This document shows positions 26,147 to 33,917 of a stretch of DNA of 64,000 nt, one piece after another. The first letter of the stretch is position 1, and each line of letters opens with the position of its first letter. The stretch spans positions 5,554,001-5,618,000 of the forward strand of contig NZ_OY769915.1 of assembly GCF_963669205.1 (NCBI RefSeq), given 5' to 3'. A program made the translations under genes and the position numbers. Source of the DNA: an uncultured Roseibium sp. GTDB taxonomy: Bacteria; Pseudomonadota; Alphaproteobacteria; Rhizobiales; Stappiaceae. The notes under the pieces were generated by a model that saw nothing but the letters and a program-made list of their open reading frames with translations, was not told the DNA's origin and did not search any database.

Positions 26147-26812
26147 TCAGTCACTCCGTGCAAGGTGGCGCTCGAGCGCATAGGTCAGGCGCACGATCGG
26201 ATAGAGAATGATGAGGAAGATCGCGGCGATCACGGTATAGACCTCCAGCGGGTTGAAGCTGAGCGAGGCGATCAGCTTGCCTTGCTGCAGGAGTTCGACA
26301 TAGGCGACAACCGACGCCAGGGTGGTCATCTTGAAGATTTCGACACCCCGGTTGGTCAGGGCCGGAATGATGCGCCGGATGGCCTGCGGCAGGATCACCC
26401 GCCGCAATGTCTGAAGTCCGTTCATGCCGATCGCCCTGGCGGCCTCCCATTGACCCGGTTCGATGGACTGGATACCGCCCCGGTAGATCTCTGCCGAATA
26501 GGCCGCCGAATTCAGCGAAATCCCGAGGATTGCCGCCAGGAACGGCCCGATCTCGATCGGCGCGATGATCGGCAGCGCATAGTAGAACCAGAGGATCTGA
26601 ACCAGAACCGGCGTGTTCCTGAAGAACTCCACGAAGGCCGTGGAGAGCCAGCGGACCGGCCGGTTTTTGGAGCGCTTTCCAAGGGCGATGATCAGGCCGA
26701 GCCCCATGCCGATGACAAGACAGACAACGAACAGCCGCAGCGTTCCGGCCGCGCCGATTGCGAGCGCATACCAGTTGTCGAAAACATCCTGAAAGTTCCA
26801 GATATACGTCAT
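26147..26812 (-). CDS. Polar-amino-acid ABC transporter permease 2
   Basis: 221 residues from ATG 26812; a longer open frame runs further upstream but overlaps the first permease gene. HisM/GlnP-type inner membrane protein with about five segments. The EAA loop reads EPGQWEAARAIGMNGLQTLRRVILPQAIRRIIPALTN, and AFVEFFRNTPVLVQILWFYYALP is the usual N-terminal signature. ATG overlaps the previous stop by 4 bp. It forms a heterodimer with the 26809-27483 product. Confidence 0.95.
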   Translation of the reverse strand: MTYIWNFQDVFDNWYALAIGAAGTLRLFVVCLVIGMGLGLIIALGKRSKNRPVRWLSTAFVEFFRNTPVLVQILWFYYALPIIAPIEIGPFLAAILGISLNSAAYSAEIYRGGIQSIEPGQWEAARAIGMNGLQTLRRVILPQAIRRIIPALTNRGVEIFKMTTLASVVAYVELLQQGKLIASLSFNPLEVYTVIAAIFLIILYPIVRLTYALERHLARSD

Positions 26813-27483
26813 GGCGTGAACTCGCCGCTCTTGGCAAAGCGGCGCTCCATGCGCGATGCAACGAAACTGATGAAGGAGATCGATACGAAGTAGATCAGCG
26901 CGACGACCGTGAAGACTTCCAGCGGCCGGAAGGTCTTCTGTGCCAGCTCGTTGGCCTGGAACAGCAGGTCCGCATAGGACACCGTCGCCACGAGCGTCGT
27001 CGTCTTCATCAACTCGATGGACCGTTCCATCATGGAGGGAAACATGCGCTTGACGGCCTGAGGCAGGATGACCCTGTGCATGCACTGATTGTAGGTCATG
27101 CCGATTGCCTTTGCGGCCTCCCACTGCCCACGCTCGATCGACACGATTCCCGCCCGGAAAATCTCGGCGAAGAACGCGCCGCTCTGGATCATGAAGGTCA
27201 GCGAAGCGGCGAGGAACGGCGTCATTTCGATCGACAGTACGATCGGCAGACCGAAATAGAACCAGAACAGCTGCACGAGCGGAGGTGTCGTCCGGAACAC
27301 TTCGATGACGATCCCGGCCGGAACGTTGAGCCAGCGCCTGTGGGACAGTCGCGCAAATGCGAGCAGAAGACCGACAACCAGCCCGCCCGAGAGCGCCGTC
27401 GCTGTCAGGATCAGCGTGTTGCGGAAGCCGACGAGGAGAAAGCCGCCTTCCGCAAGTACCGGTGAAAAGTCCCACTCGTACAT
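26809..27483 (-). CDS. Polar-amino-acid ABC transporter permease 1
   Basis: 224 residues from ATG 27483 (MYEWDFSPVLAEGG). Same family as the neighbouring permease: IEVFRTTPPLVQLFWFYFGLP and the EAA loop ERGQWEAAKAIGMTYNQCMHRVILPQAVKRMFPSMM, with about five membrane segments. The two permeases are about the same length, as expected for a heterodimeric channel. It follows the binding-protein gene after 16 bp. Confidence 0.95.
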   Translation of the reverse strand: MYEWDFSPVLAEGGFLLVGFRNTLILTATALSGGLVVGLLLAFARLSHRRWLNVPAGIVIEVFRTTPPLVQLFWFYFGLPIVLSIEMTPFLAASLTFMIQSGAFFAEIFRAGIVSIERGQWEAAKAIGMTYNQCMHRVILPQAVKRMFPSMMERSIELMKTTTLVATVSYADLLFQANELAQKTFRPLEVFTVVALIYFVSISFISFVASRMERRFAKSGEFTP

Positions 27484-27499
27484 GATCGGTCCGCGCGGC

Positions 27500-28336
27500 T
27501 CAGAGGAGTTCCTTGATGATCGGCGGGGCTGATTTCGGATCGAGACCGAAACCGGAGAGGAATTCCTCGTACCAGGTCTGGATCTGGCCCGACTGGTAGT
27601 AGTCCGCCAGTTGCCCATCGACGAACGCGACGAAGTCGGTGTCGCCCTTGCGCACAGCGGCACTGGTCGGGTTCGACTTGACCGGAGACGGCACGACGAT
27701 CTTGCCGCGGCCGAGCTTTTGGCGCGCTGCGATCAGCGGCGGGTGGAACAGGCAGACCGCGTCGACGCGCCCGGACTGGAACGCCGCGATTGCCTCGGTG
27801 TTGCCCGGGAAACGCTGGATGTCCGCATTGCCGACATTTTCGCTCAGAAACTTGTCCATGCTGGTCGCTTGCGGCACGGCGATCTTGATCTCCGGTTTGT
27901 TGAGATCTTCCCAGGAGGTGACCGGAACGTCGTCCTTGGCGAGAACCGCGAGCGAATAGTAAAGCAGCGGATTGTCCGGGAAGCTTGCAGCTTTCTTGCG
28001 TTCTTCCGTCGCGTCCAGAACGAACATGACGTCGATCTTGTTGCTCTGCAGCGCGGCGACCGCGGTCCCCCACGTGACTTCGACAGGTTCGAATTCGACA
28101 CCAAGCGCCTCTGCCATTGCCTTGCCGGCGGAAACCCCGACACCCGATGACCATTCGCCTGTTGCCGGATCTTTTGAATACCATGGCGGCGCCTGAGTCA
28201 CACCCACGCGCAGCTTGCCGCGCTCCTTGATGTCATCCAGGGATCCGGCGGCAAGCGCCGGCATTCTGCCTGCGACCAGCGTCGAAGCCAACGTGGCTCC
28301 CGTGAAGGTCAGAACTGTTCGACGGTTCAGTTTCAT
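27500..28336 (-). CDS. Periplasmic amino-acid-binding protein (family 3), probable Tat substrate
   Basis: 278 residues from ATG 28336. The N-terminus MKLNRRTVLTFTGATLASTL has paired arginines before a weakly hydrophobic core, so Tat export is possible; cleavage is near ALA-AG. The mature part has the SBP_bac_3 pattern: ERGKLRVGVTQAPPWYSKDPATGEWSSGVGVSAGKAMAEALGVEFEPV, VMFVLDATEERKKAASF and DLNKPEIKIAVPQATSMDKF. It binds the solute for the two permeases. The ligand cannot be read from sequence. First gene of the six-gene operon. Confidence 0.93.
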   Translation of the reverse strand: MKLNRRTVLTFTGATLASTLVAGRMPALAAGSLDDIKERGKLRVGVTQAPPWYSKDPATGEWSSGVGVSAGKAMAEALGVEFEPVEVTWGTAVAALQSNKIDVMFVLDATEERKKAASFPDNPLLYYSLAVLAKDDVPVTSWEDLNKPEIKIAVPQATSMDKFLSENVGNADIQRFPGNTEAIAAFQSGRVDAVCLFHPPLIAARQKLGRGKIVVPSPVKSNPTSAAVRKGDTDFVAFVDGQLADYYQSGQIQTWYEEFLSGFGLDPKSAPPIIKELL

Positions 28337-28391
28337 CTCTTGGTTCCCCTTTTTGCGATCGGCGCCGCTTGAAATGCGCTCGTCTAAAGTC

Positions 28392-28424
28392 ATAAAAGCG
28401 GCTCTATTGTAGATTGTCAACAAT
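28392..28424 (-). promoter_or_regulatory. Promoter and probable GntR operator of the amino-acid ABC operon
   Basis: On the minus strand, TTGACA (28420-28415) and TTTTAT (28397-28392) are separated by 17 bp, a sigma70-like spacing. The -35 box is embedded in the palindrome ATTGTTGACAAT (28413-28424), which has the TTGT-N2-ACAA shape used by many FCD-type GntR regulators. The operon's own last gene encodes such a regulator. The site lies ~57 bp upstream of the start at 28336. Confidence 0.6.
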
Positions 28425-28710
28425 TTACCATTTCACATGTCGGCGTGACCTCAGACTGAAGGCTCTTGTTCCCGAATAAACAGCACTGGACCCGAAACCG
28501 TTATGAAACGAGCGAACGAACCCCAGGGACATTCACGTCCGGTTCCGGTCCGGACAGGGAGCCCCCACCGGATTTGTCATCAAATGCACCGATTTCTTCA
28601 TCGTCACCCCGGGCGAACGGAGTGAGACCCGGGGCCGGGGCGCCCCAACCCAGCGGAACGGCCGCCGTAAAAGCCGACACGCCATTGCTTATGCGTTTTC
28701 CCTCTCCCGA
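28425..28710. other. Intergenic region between the ABC operon and the IS element
   Basis: 286 bp without a gene. It holds family B repeat copy 2 (28596-28640) and, at its end, a half palindrome CCCTCTCCC next to the IS element. Confidence 0.6.
28596..28640 (+). repeat. GC-rich dispersed repeat family B, copy 2
   Basis: Contains CACCCCGGGCGAACGGAGTG followed by AGACCCGGGGCCGGGG, matching 8716-8757 with few changes. The CCCGGG/CCCCGGG parts can pair. Confidence 0.7.
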
Positions 28711-29854
28711 TGGAGACCTTTGCATAACGTCTGCGAGGCGTTCGATTTGATCTGTTTTGTGTGATTTTGCAGGTTTTGTTGATGATCGTCTGAATGACGA
28801 GGTGTTTTTCATGTTGCGGTGAGCTTTATGCGCTCAGCTTTGCCGCTTTTTTGAGGTTGAAGGCGAGACAGAGCAGGCGGAACTGAGTTGCGTTGCGCTT
28901 CAGTCCGACATAGCGCACACGCTCATATCCATAACTTCGTTTGAGCGTTCCAAATACGCGCTCCACGGCAGCGCGAATGGGAGCGATCAGAGCATTGCGC
29001 CGCTTCTGCCAGTATGGCAGAGCCGCTTGATATCGATGGTTCCGGTGCATCACACGGTCCTTGATGCCAGCTGCCTTGAGCCTGGCGCGGCGCTCTTTGT
29101 GCTCATAAGCCTTGTCCGCATACACAGCCCGTTCGTCGCCACAGATAAGATCGTCAGCTACCTCGCTTTCGGAGGTTTTCGCCGGGGTCAGAATGGCCTG
29201 GCGAATGACGCCTGATCCCTGATCGACGGCAACATGAGCCTTGTAGCCAAAATGGGAACGCCCATTCTTGCGCGTCCAGTCCGCGTCCGGATCGTGCGAG
29301 GATTTGCCTCCCATGCCAGCCTCCCGCCCCGGCCGCCGTGCCTGAGCCGTGACCAGTGTGGCATCCAGCAATGTCCCTTCTTTCAGCACCATGCCCTTGG
29401 CTTCCAGTTGACCCAAAACCTCCTCAAACAAGGCTGCATCAAGCTCGTGACGGCACAGGGCCGTGCGGAAGCGGCTGATGGTCGAGTGATCCGGCGTGCC
29501 ATCTTCCAGCGACAGACCCACAAAACGACGATAAGAAAGCGTGTCAGACAAGGCCTCTTCCAAACGCACATCGGACAAACCGTACCATTGCTGCAGCAAC
29601 AGCGCCTTGACCATCGTCAGAGGACGATAGCTCGGACGTCCTTCACCAGCGCTGTAAAGCACACGCACAAGACGATCCAAAGGCTCCCAGTCAATCGCGG
29701 CGTCGATGGCATCCAGACGCTGATTGCGGCCTAAGCCGGGATCCAAAAAGCTTTCGCCAAACCCAAGCTGACCACTCGAACGATGCATCAAAACCTCCCC
29801 ACTCAAATTCAATTCAGTGAATCACAAATTCAGCAGGTTATGCAAAGGTCTCCA
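28711..29854 (-). mobile_element. IS5-family insertion sequence (complete)
   Basis: 1144 bp bounded by perfect 18-bp inverted repeats, TGGAGACCTTTGCATAAC at 28711-28728 and its complement at 29837-29854. It carries one intact transposase gene. No short target duplication is obvious. The flanks are the two halves of a GC-rich palindrome (CCCTCTCCC left, GGGAGAGGG right), so it lies inside a repeat. Confidence 0.93.
28826..29788 (-). CDS. IS5-family transposase
   Basis: 320 residues from ATG 29788, which has a GGGGAGG site 5 bp upstream. N-terminal DUF772-type region (about 1-95: WEPLDRLVRVLYSAGEGRPSYRPLTMVKALLLQQWYGLSDVRLEEAL) and a DDE catalytic domain: first Asp in TLLDATLV, second in AVYADKAYE, Glu in AAVERVFGTLKRSYGYERVRY (the Y-x2-R-x3-E-x6-K-like C1 signature of IS5). 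All three catalytic residues and the inverted repeats are intact, so the element may be mobile. Confidence 0.95.
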   Translation of the reverse strand: MHRSSGQLGFGESFLDPGLGRNQRLDAIDAAIDWEPLDRLVRVLYSAGEGRPSYRPLTMVKALLLQQWYGLSDVRLEEALSDTLSYRRFVGLSLEDGTPDHSTISRFRTALCRHELDAALFEEVLGQLEAKGMVLKEGTLLDATLVTAQARRPGREAGMGGKSSHDPDADWTRKNGRSHFGYKAHVAVDQGSGVIRQAILTPAKTSESEVADDLICGDERAVYADKAYEHKERRARLKAAGIKDRVMHRNHRYQAALPYWQKRRNALIAPIRAAVERVFGTLKRSYGYERVRYVGLKRNATQFRLLCLAFNLKKAAKLSA

Positions 29855-30278
29855 CTGGGAGAGGGCCAGGGTGAAGGGGCAAACGTCTGAAGGGTGCCGA
29901 CAGCGCTGATCCCTCACCCGGCCTTTCAGGCCGACCTCGCCTACGGGGAGAGGTGACCGGATTTGCAGTGTGTGACATGCATGACACGAATTCCTCATTG
30001 CTGAGGAAAGACGAGACGATCATGAGCGCGCCGCCCCGGCCTTGAGCCGGGGCCTCCTGTCAAGTCGTGTTCAGGTTCCGGATCAGGTCCGGGACAGCGC
30101 AGACTGCGAGGCCATCACAAAAGCCCACACGCCCTTCCCTCCCCGGTCCCGGCGCGCGCTGCACTTGGCCGGGATGACGTTGGAAAGAGAGCAAAAACCC
30201 TCGTCCCGAGGTGCGCAGCAAAACGGCTCCATCCAGGCTTGGGTCCGCAAAAGCGGGTTGAGAGACCATGCAGCTTCG
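29855..30278. other. Repeat-rich intergenic region
   Basis: 424 bp without a supportable gene. It contains GC-rich palindromes (GGGAGAGGGCC..., CGGCCTTTCAGGCCG near 29920), family A repeat copy 4 (30029-30100) and a CCCCGGTCCCGGCGCGCGCTGC segment also seen near 8805. Confidence 0.6.
30029..30100 (-). repeat. Palindromic repeat family A, copy 4 (inverted)
   Basis: Reverse-complement copy of the repeat at 3918-3989, with CCCCGGCCTTGAGCCGGGGC and TTCCGGATCAGGTCCGGGA. It shows that the family is spread over at least 26 kb of this window in both orientations. Confidence 0.85.
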
Positions 30279-30662
30279 TCAGGAGCGGTCCGTCGCAAGG
30301 GCTTTCAGAACTTCGTCGGTTGTCATCTGGAACCGGTTGGCCTGGTCACGGTCATGATGCACGCCATCGATCCAGACATAATCGTCGAAAGTTTCCGCGT
30401 TCTGGACCCAGAACTCGTGATAGAGCTTTGGCGCATGTCCCCAGGCGCCCCTGTGGGCAATGTCGTCACGCCAGTTCTTCAGGTCTTCACGCGTTTGAAA
30501 CCGGATGATGCCGATCTGGTCACCGTCGTCCGCCTTGTAGGACTTTAGAGAGATAAAACCTGGCATTCCGGTGACGGCATGCGCCATGTCCTCGTTCAGC
30601 CTTCTCTGCAGCTCCCGGTCGATATCGTCGCGATACCGGACCCCGAAAATGCAAATGATCAT
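30279..30662 (-). CDS. Antibiotic-biosynthesis-monooxygenase-like (ABM) small protein
   Basis: 127 residues. A ferredoxin-like alpha/beta barrel pattern: IICIFGVRYRDDIDRELQRRLNEDMAHAVTGMPGFISLKSYKADDGDQIGIIRFQTREDLKNWRDDIAHRGAW, then KLYHEFWVQNAETFDDYVWIDGVHH. The 'MPGFIS.K.Y....G..I..I.F......WR' core is typical of ABM-fold proteins, which include haem-degrading and quinol-modifying enzymes and many of unknown role. No partner gene is adjacent. The function is not assigned. Confidence 0.75.
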   Translation of the reverse strand: MIICIFGVRYRDDIDRELQRRLNEDMAHAVTGMPGFISLKSYKADDGDQIGIIRFQTREDLKNWRDDIAHRGAWGHAPKLYHEFWVQNAETFDDYVWIDGVHHDRDQANRFQMTTDEVLKALATDRS

Positions 30663-30940
30663 GCCGATCTCCGTGTTAAGCGCAGCTGTAACGGAACAAC
30701 ATATCAGCCAGAATTGGGCTTATGCGAGGGCCGATTGCGGAAAATTGGATTGCTGATTTTTCTATTGGTTAAGATCCTGAAACGAGTGAATGAAATCAAT
30801 GCGAAAGCCCTCGAAGCAAAATTTGCGCGACACTTAATATTTACATAAAAAAAGCTTAAACTTAACTATGGAATAAATAACACTCTTACTAAATTTTATT
30901 TAAAATATTTGAATGCTTCAAACAACAAGGGAAGCATTCG
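30663..30940. promoter_or_regulatory. AT-rich leader upstream of the GS-repeat gene
   Basis: The ~120 bp at 30820-30935 are far more AT-rich than the surroundings (TTTACATAAAAAAAGCTTAA, ACTAAATTTTATTTAAAATA). They should hold the promoter of the GS-repeat/secretion operon. The ribosome site AAGGGAAG lies 6 bp before ATG 30941. I cannot fix the -35/-10 boxes among several AT-rich candidates. Confidence 0.55.
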
Positions 30941-31951
30941 ATGCCAAGATCACAAGCAAAACACTACCAATGGTATTCGTGGGGTCGTCAAGATGATGAC
31001 GATCGGGAAGACAACCATGGCGCCGGGTCTGATGGCTCGGGGTCGAAAGGCTCCGGCACGGGCTCGAAAGGCTCGGGTACCGGGTCCAAGGGTTCTGGCT
31101 CAGGTTCCGGATCTAAAGGCTCCGGCACAGGTTCCGGCTCCAAGGGCTCCGGTTCGGGCTCAGGCTCGAAAGGTTCCGGCTCAGGCTCAGGCTCGAAAGG
31201 TTCGGGCAGCGGTTCAGGCTCGAAAGGCTCCGGCTCCGGATCGAAGGGTTCAGGCTCCGGTTCGGGATCGAAAGGCTCAGGCTCCGGTTCAGGATCGAAA
31301 GGCTCCGGCTCCGGTTCCGGATCGAAAGGCTCAGGCTCCGGTTCAGGATCGAAAGGCTCAGGCTCTGGTTCAGGATCGAAGGGCTCGGGTTCCGGGTCGG
31401 GATCGAAAGGCTCGGGCAGTGGCTCAGGATCGAAAGGCTCCGGCTCCGGTTCAGGATCGAAGGGCTCCGGCTCCGGTTCAGGCTCGAAAGGCTCCGGCTC
31501 CGGTTCAGGCTCGAAAGGCTCAGGCTCCGGTTCAGGATCGAAGGGCTCGGGTTCCGGCTCAGGCTCGAAAGGTTCGGGCAGCGGTTCAGGCTCGAAAGGC
31601 TCCGGCTCCGGATCGAAGGGTTCAGGCTCCGGTTCGGGATCGAAAGGCTCAGGCTCCGGGTCAGGATCGAAGGGCTCCGGCTCCGGTTCGGGATCGAAGG
31701 GCTCCGGCTCCGGGTCAGGATCGAAAGGCTCAGGCTCTGGTTCAGGATCGAAGGGCTCCGGTTCCGGCTCGGGATCGAAAGGCTCAGGCTCTGGTTCGGG
31801 TTCTGGATCGGGCGGCAGTGGCTCCAAGGGCTCCGGAGACGGGTCCAATGATCACGGCTCGTATCACGATAGCCACAAACACTATGACCATGACGGCGGG
31901 CACGGTGGCCACGGCGGACATGGCGACCACGACGACGGTGACTACTCCTAG
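30941..31951 (+). CDS. Gly-Ser-Lys repeat protein, probable type I secreted structural polypeptide
   Basis: 336 residues. N-terminal ~32 residues MPRSQAKHYQWYSWGRQDDD... have no signal peptide. Residues ~33-295 consist of SGSGSKGSG repeats (nine-residue unit, some seven-residue units, a few Thr), about thirty lysines spaced evenly in Gly/Ser. The C-terminal ~37 residues are rich in His, Asp and Gly (SYHDSHKHYDHDGG, HGGHGGHGDHDDGDYS), suggesting metal binding, an export signal, or both. This frame is chosen because its ATG has a good ribosome site and its stop precedes the secretion genes; the same DNA is open in other frames only because the repeat unit is 27 bp. The neighbours encode an ABC exporter, HlyD adaptor, kinase, acyltransferase, reductase and 2OG oxygenase. 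I infer a secreted, modified matrix-like or biomineral-like protein. Confidence 0.8.
   Translation: MPRSQAKHYQWYSWGRQDDDDREDNHGAGSDGSGSKGSGTGSKGSGTGSKGSGSGSGSKGSGTGSGSKGSGSGSGSKGSGSGSGSKGSGSGSGSKGSGSGSKGSGSGSGSKGSGSGSGSKGSGSGSGSKGSGSGSGSKGSGSGSGSKGSGSGSGSKGSGSGSGSKGSGSGSGSKGSGSGSGSKGSGSGSGSKGSGSGSGSKGSGSGSGSKGSGSGSGSKGSGSGSKGSGSGSGSKGSGSGSGSKGSGSGSGSKGSGSGSGSKGSGSGSGSKGSGSGSGSKGSGSGSGSGSGGSGSKGSGDGSNDHGSYHDSHKHYDHDGGHGGHGGHGDHDDGDYS
31033..31812 (+). repeat. Tandem 27-bp coding repeats
   Basis: Degenerate tandem array with unit roughly GGCTCCGGCTCCGGTTCAGG plus ATCGAAA. Synonymous third positions vary while the protein is kept, which indicates selection on the amino-acid sequence. A segment starting at 31199 recurs almost unchanged at 31571 (offset 372 bp = 124 codons), showing a recent higher-order duplication. 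Confidence 0.9.
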
Positions 31952-31983
31952 TCTGCCTGCCAGGTAGTCACTGTTCCAACAGC

Positions 31984-32010
31984 GGTCCTCGCCGGATGCC
32001 GGCGGGGACC
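31984..32010 (+). terminator. Strong hairpin between GS-repeat and exporter genes
   Basis: A 12-bp stem with one G-T pair (GGTCCTCGCCGG, loop ATG, CCGGCGGGGACC), 33 bp after the GS-repeat stop and 57 bp before the ABC gene start. No T-run follows, so it is not a classical terminator. It could protect the 3' end of the substrate mRNA or partly attenuate transcription, so that substrate is made in excess over exporter, as in other type I secretion operons. Confidence 0.55.
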
Positions 32011-32066
32011 AGGACTTTGGCGGGCGCCGTCTGGAAGCAATCGATCGGTAAAGGGAATTTGATTTC

Positions 32067-33917
32067 GTGTTCAAAGAACTGAAAATAAGCAGAGAATACG
32101 TCCCTTACATGCGCTGGATGCTTGGATTTTCGGTTGCGACGAATATCCTCCTTCTGGCGCTTCCGCTGCACATTCTGCAGGTCTACAGCCGCGTCTTGAA
32201 ATCAGGCAGCATTTCGACGCTTGTCTTCCTGACACTGATTGTCATGGCCATGCTGGCCGTCAGCGCCTTCGCCGATTATACGCGCCGCCGGATCGCGCGT
32301 CGGCTGGCGAACAGATACCTCATGGATCACCATGAGAAGCTTGTCCGGTGCATGGTAAGGACCGACGACGAAACACGCAGCACGTCCGGCACAATCAGCA
32401 AACTCAGGACGGTGGCGAGTTTCCTGAACAGCCGGCTGTTCATCGGGCTGCACGACCTTCCTTTTTCGCTGCTTTTTCTTGTCGCCCTGTTCCTGCTCAA
32501 TGTCTGGCTCGGCGTTGTCGCAACCATCGGTCTCGCGGCGATGATCACTCTGGCGGTTGTGAGCAACCGCTCCGTCTCGGCAGCACAGGCCGCCGCGGAG
32601 AACAGGGAAGCCGACGCCTTCAACTTCGCGTCCGCGACGCTGCGCGGCACCGATGAAGTGCGTGCCATGGGAATGACCGGAAAGCTTCAGGACCGCTGGA
32701 AAAAGAAACTGCGCTCGAACTCCGAGGCGGCTGATGATGTCTCGCAGCTGGCAACCGGCTATTCGGCCGCCGGCACGTTCCTGAAACAGCTCATTCAGGT
32801 GATGATCGTCTCGGTCGGCGCGCTTGTGGTCCTGTCTTCCTCGATGCCGAGCGTCGTGATTTTCGCGGCCATCCTGATCACCAACCGAATGCTGTCTCCC
32901 GTCGACCTGACCATCGGCGGATGGTCGACGATCACGAAAAGCTATGATGCCCACATCAGCCTCGGCAGCCTGATGGAGACCGCCGATCTGATGCCGCGCG
33001 AGCAGGCTGCCCGCACCTCCAAAAGCCGCGTCAGCGCAGACAACATTCACTTTGCCGACACACGGCAGCACCCTCATGTCCGCGTTCTGGACGGCGTTTC
33101 ACTGGCACTCGAGCCGGGCACGCTGACCGTCGTCACCGGAAAGCCGGGCAGCGGCAAGACCGCGCTGGCACGGATCATGTCCGGCGCGATCGATCCTCAG
33201 GCGGGTTTCCTGAAGATAAACGATCTCCCGAGGCAGAACTGGAGCGACGAGTCATGGGGGCGCACAGTCGGCTACGTCGCCCAGGACATAAAGTTCTTTC
33301 CCGTGCCGATTTCGGAAAACATTGCACGGCTGTCGAGGAGCGACAATTCCGACCGTCTGATGCGTGCTGCGAAAATTTCAAATGCGCACGAGATGATCCA
33401 GGCGTTGCCACAGGGTTATGCGACCGTTCTGGAACGTGGAAACGTCAGGCTCACCGATCGGCAGAAGATCAAGCTTGCCCTCGCCCGGGCCTGTTTTGGC
33501 GGGCCGCGGGTCCTCGTCCTCGACGAGCCGGATGCCGAGCTCGACCGGGACGGTCAGAAGGAGCTTGCCGCCACGCTGAAGAAGCTGAAGGAAACCGGTG
33601 TGGCGATCCTCGTGATGTCACGTCGATCACGCATTCAGGAGGCCGCGGACAAGGTCTTCGAGCTCGCTTCCGGCCGGCTCAGCGCTATCAAGGGCAAACA
33701 GGCAAGGAAGACGTCAGAGCCGGACGACCAGCCGGAAACCGGATCGATCCGGGCAGAGCCTCCGGAAATTCCCGTCACTGCGGCAACGGCTCTGGCCGAG
33801 ATCCGCAAGATCAGGCGCGGGGACTTTGGCGGAAGGCTCAGGAAGGACGCGGAAAACTTCGGAACGGGGCTTGATGCAGGCTGCAAGACCCCCTCGCGGC
33901 AATCACGGATGAACTGA
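32067..33917 (+). CDS. Type I secretion ABC transporter (PrtD-like) with degenerate ATPase motifs
   Basis: 616 residues. The membrane domain (about 15-290, six segments) has the PrtD-type start YMRWMLGFSVATNILLLALPLHILQVYSRVLKSGS. The nucleotide-binding domain (about 325-545) has an intact Walker A GKPGSGKT (358-365), Q-loop VAQDIKFF and Walker B VLVLDEP (486-487 Asp-Glu). The signature LSGGQ reads LTDRQ (462-466) and the H-loop His is Arg519 (VMSRRSR). A charged C-terminal tail of ~70 residues follows. No peptidase or CLD domain is present at the N-terminus. It should export the GS-repeat protein across both membranes with the HlyD partner and a TolC encoded elsewhere. The stop shares one base with the next start. 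Confidence 0.88.
   Translation: MFKELKISREYVPYMRWMLGFSVATNILLLALPLHILQVYSRVLKSGSISTLVFLTLIVMAMLAVSAFADYTRRRIARRLANRYLMDHHEKLVRCMVRTDDETRSTSGTISKLRTVASFLNSRLFIGLHDLPFSLLFLVALFLLNVWLGVVATIGLAAMITLAVVSNRSVSAAQAAAENREADAFNFASATLRGTDEVRAMGMTGKLQDRWKKKLRSNSEAADDVSQLATGYSAAGTFLKQLIQVMIVSVGALVVLSSSMPSVVIFAAILITNRMLSPVDLTIGGWSTITKSYDAHISLGSLMETADLMPREQAARTSKSRVSADNIHFADTRQHPHVRVLDGVSLALEPGTLTVVTGKPGSGKTALARIMSGAIDPQAGFLKINDLPRQNWSDESWGRTVGYVAQDIKFFPVPISENIARLSRSDNSDRLMRAAKISNAHEMIQALPQGYATVLERGNVRLTDRQKIKLALARACFGGPRVLVLDEPDAELDRDGQKELAATLKKLKETGVAILVMSRRSRIQEAADKVFELASGRLSAIKGKQARKTSEPDDQPETGSIRAEPPEIPVTAATALAEIRKIRRGDFGGRLRKDAENFGTGLDAGCKTPSRQSRMN

Noticed and set aside
24363..26183. 606-codon plus-strand open frame
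   Set aside because: Antisense to the class IV protein and ABC ATPase genes, with no domain.
26813..27475. N-terminal extension of permease 2 to 27475
   Set aside because: It overlaps the whole first permease gene in another frame, and a proper start with the permease signature is at 26812.
31033..31812. CRISPR array
   Set aside because: The periodic repeats are contiguous 27-bp coding units without unique spacers.
30988..31848. Minus-strand frame of Glu-Pro repeats (EPEPFDP)
   Set aside because: Antisense shadow of the same repeat array, with no upstream ribosome site or promoter-like sequence.
30909..31967. Alternative plus-strand frame rich in Arg/Ala/Pro (KAPAPVQDR repeats) over the GS-repeat gene
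   Set aside because: It is open only because a 27-bp repeat lacks stops in all frames. It has no ribosome site, and synonymous variation follows the GS(K) frame.
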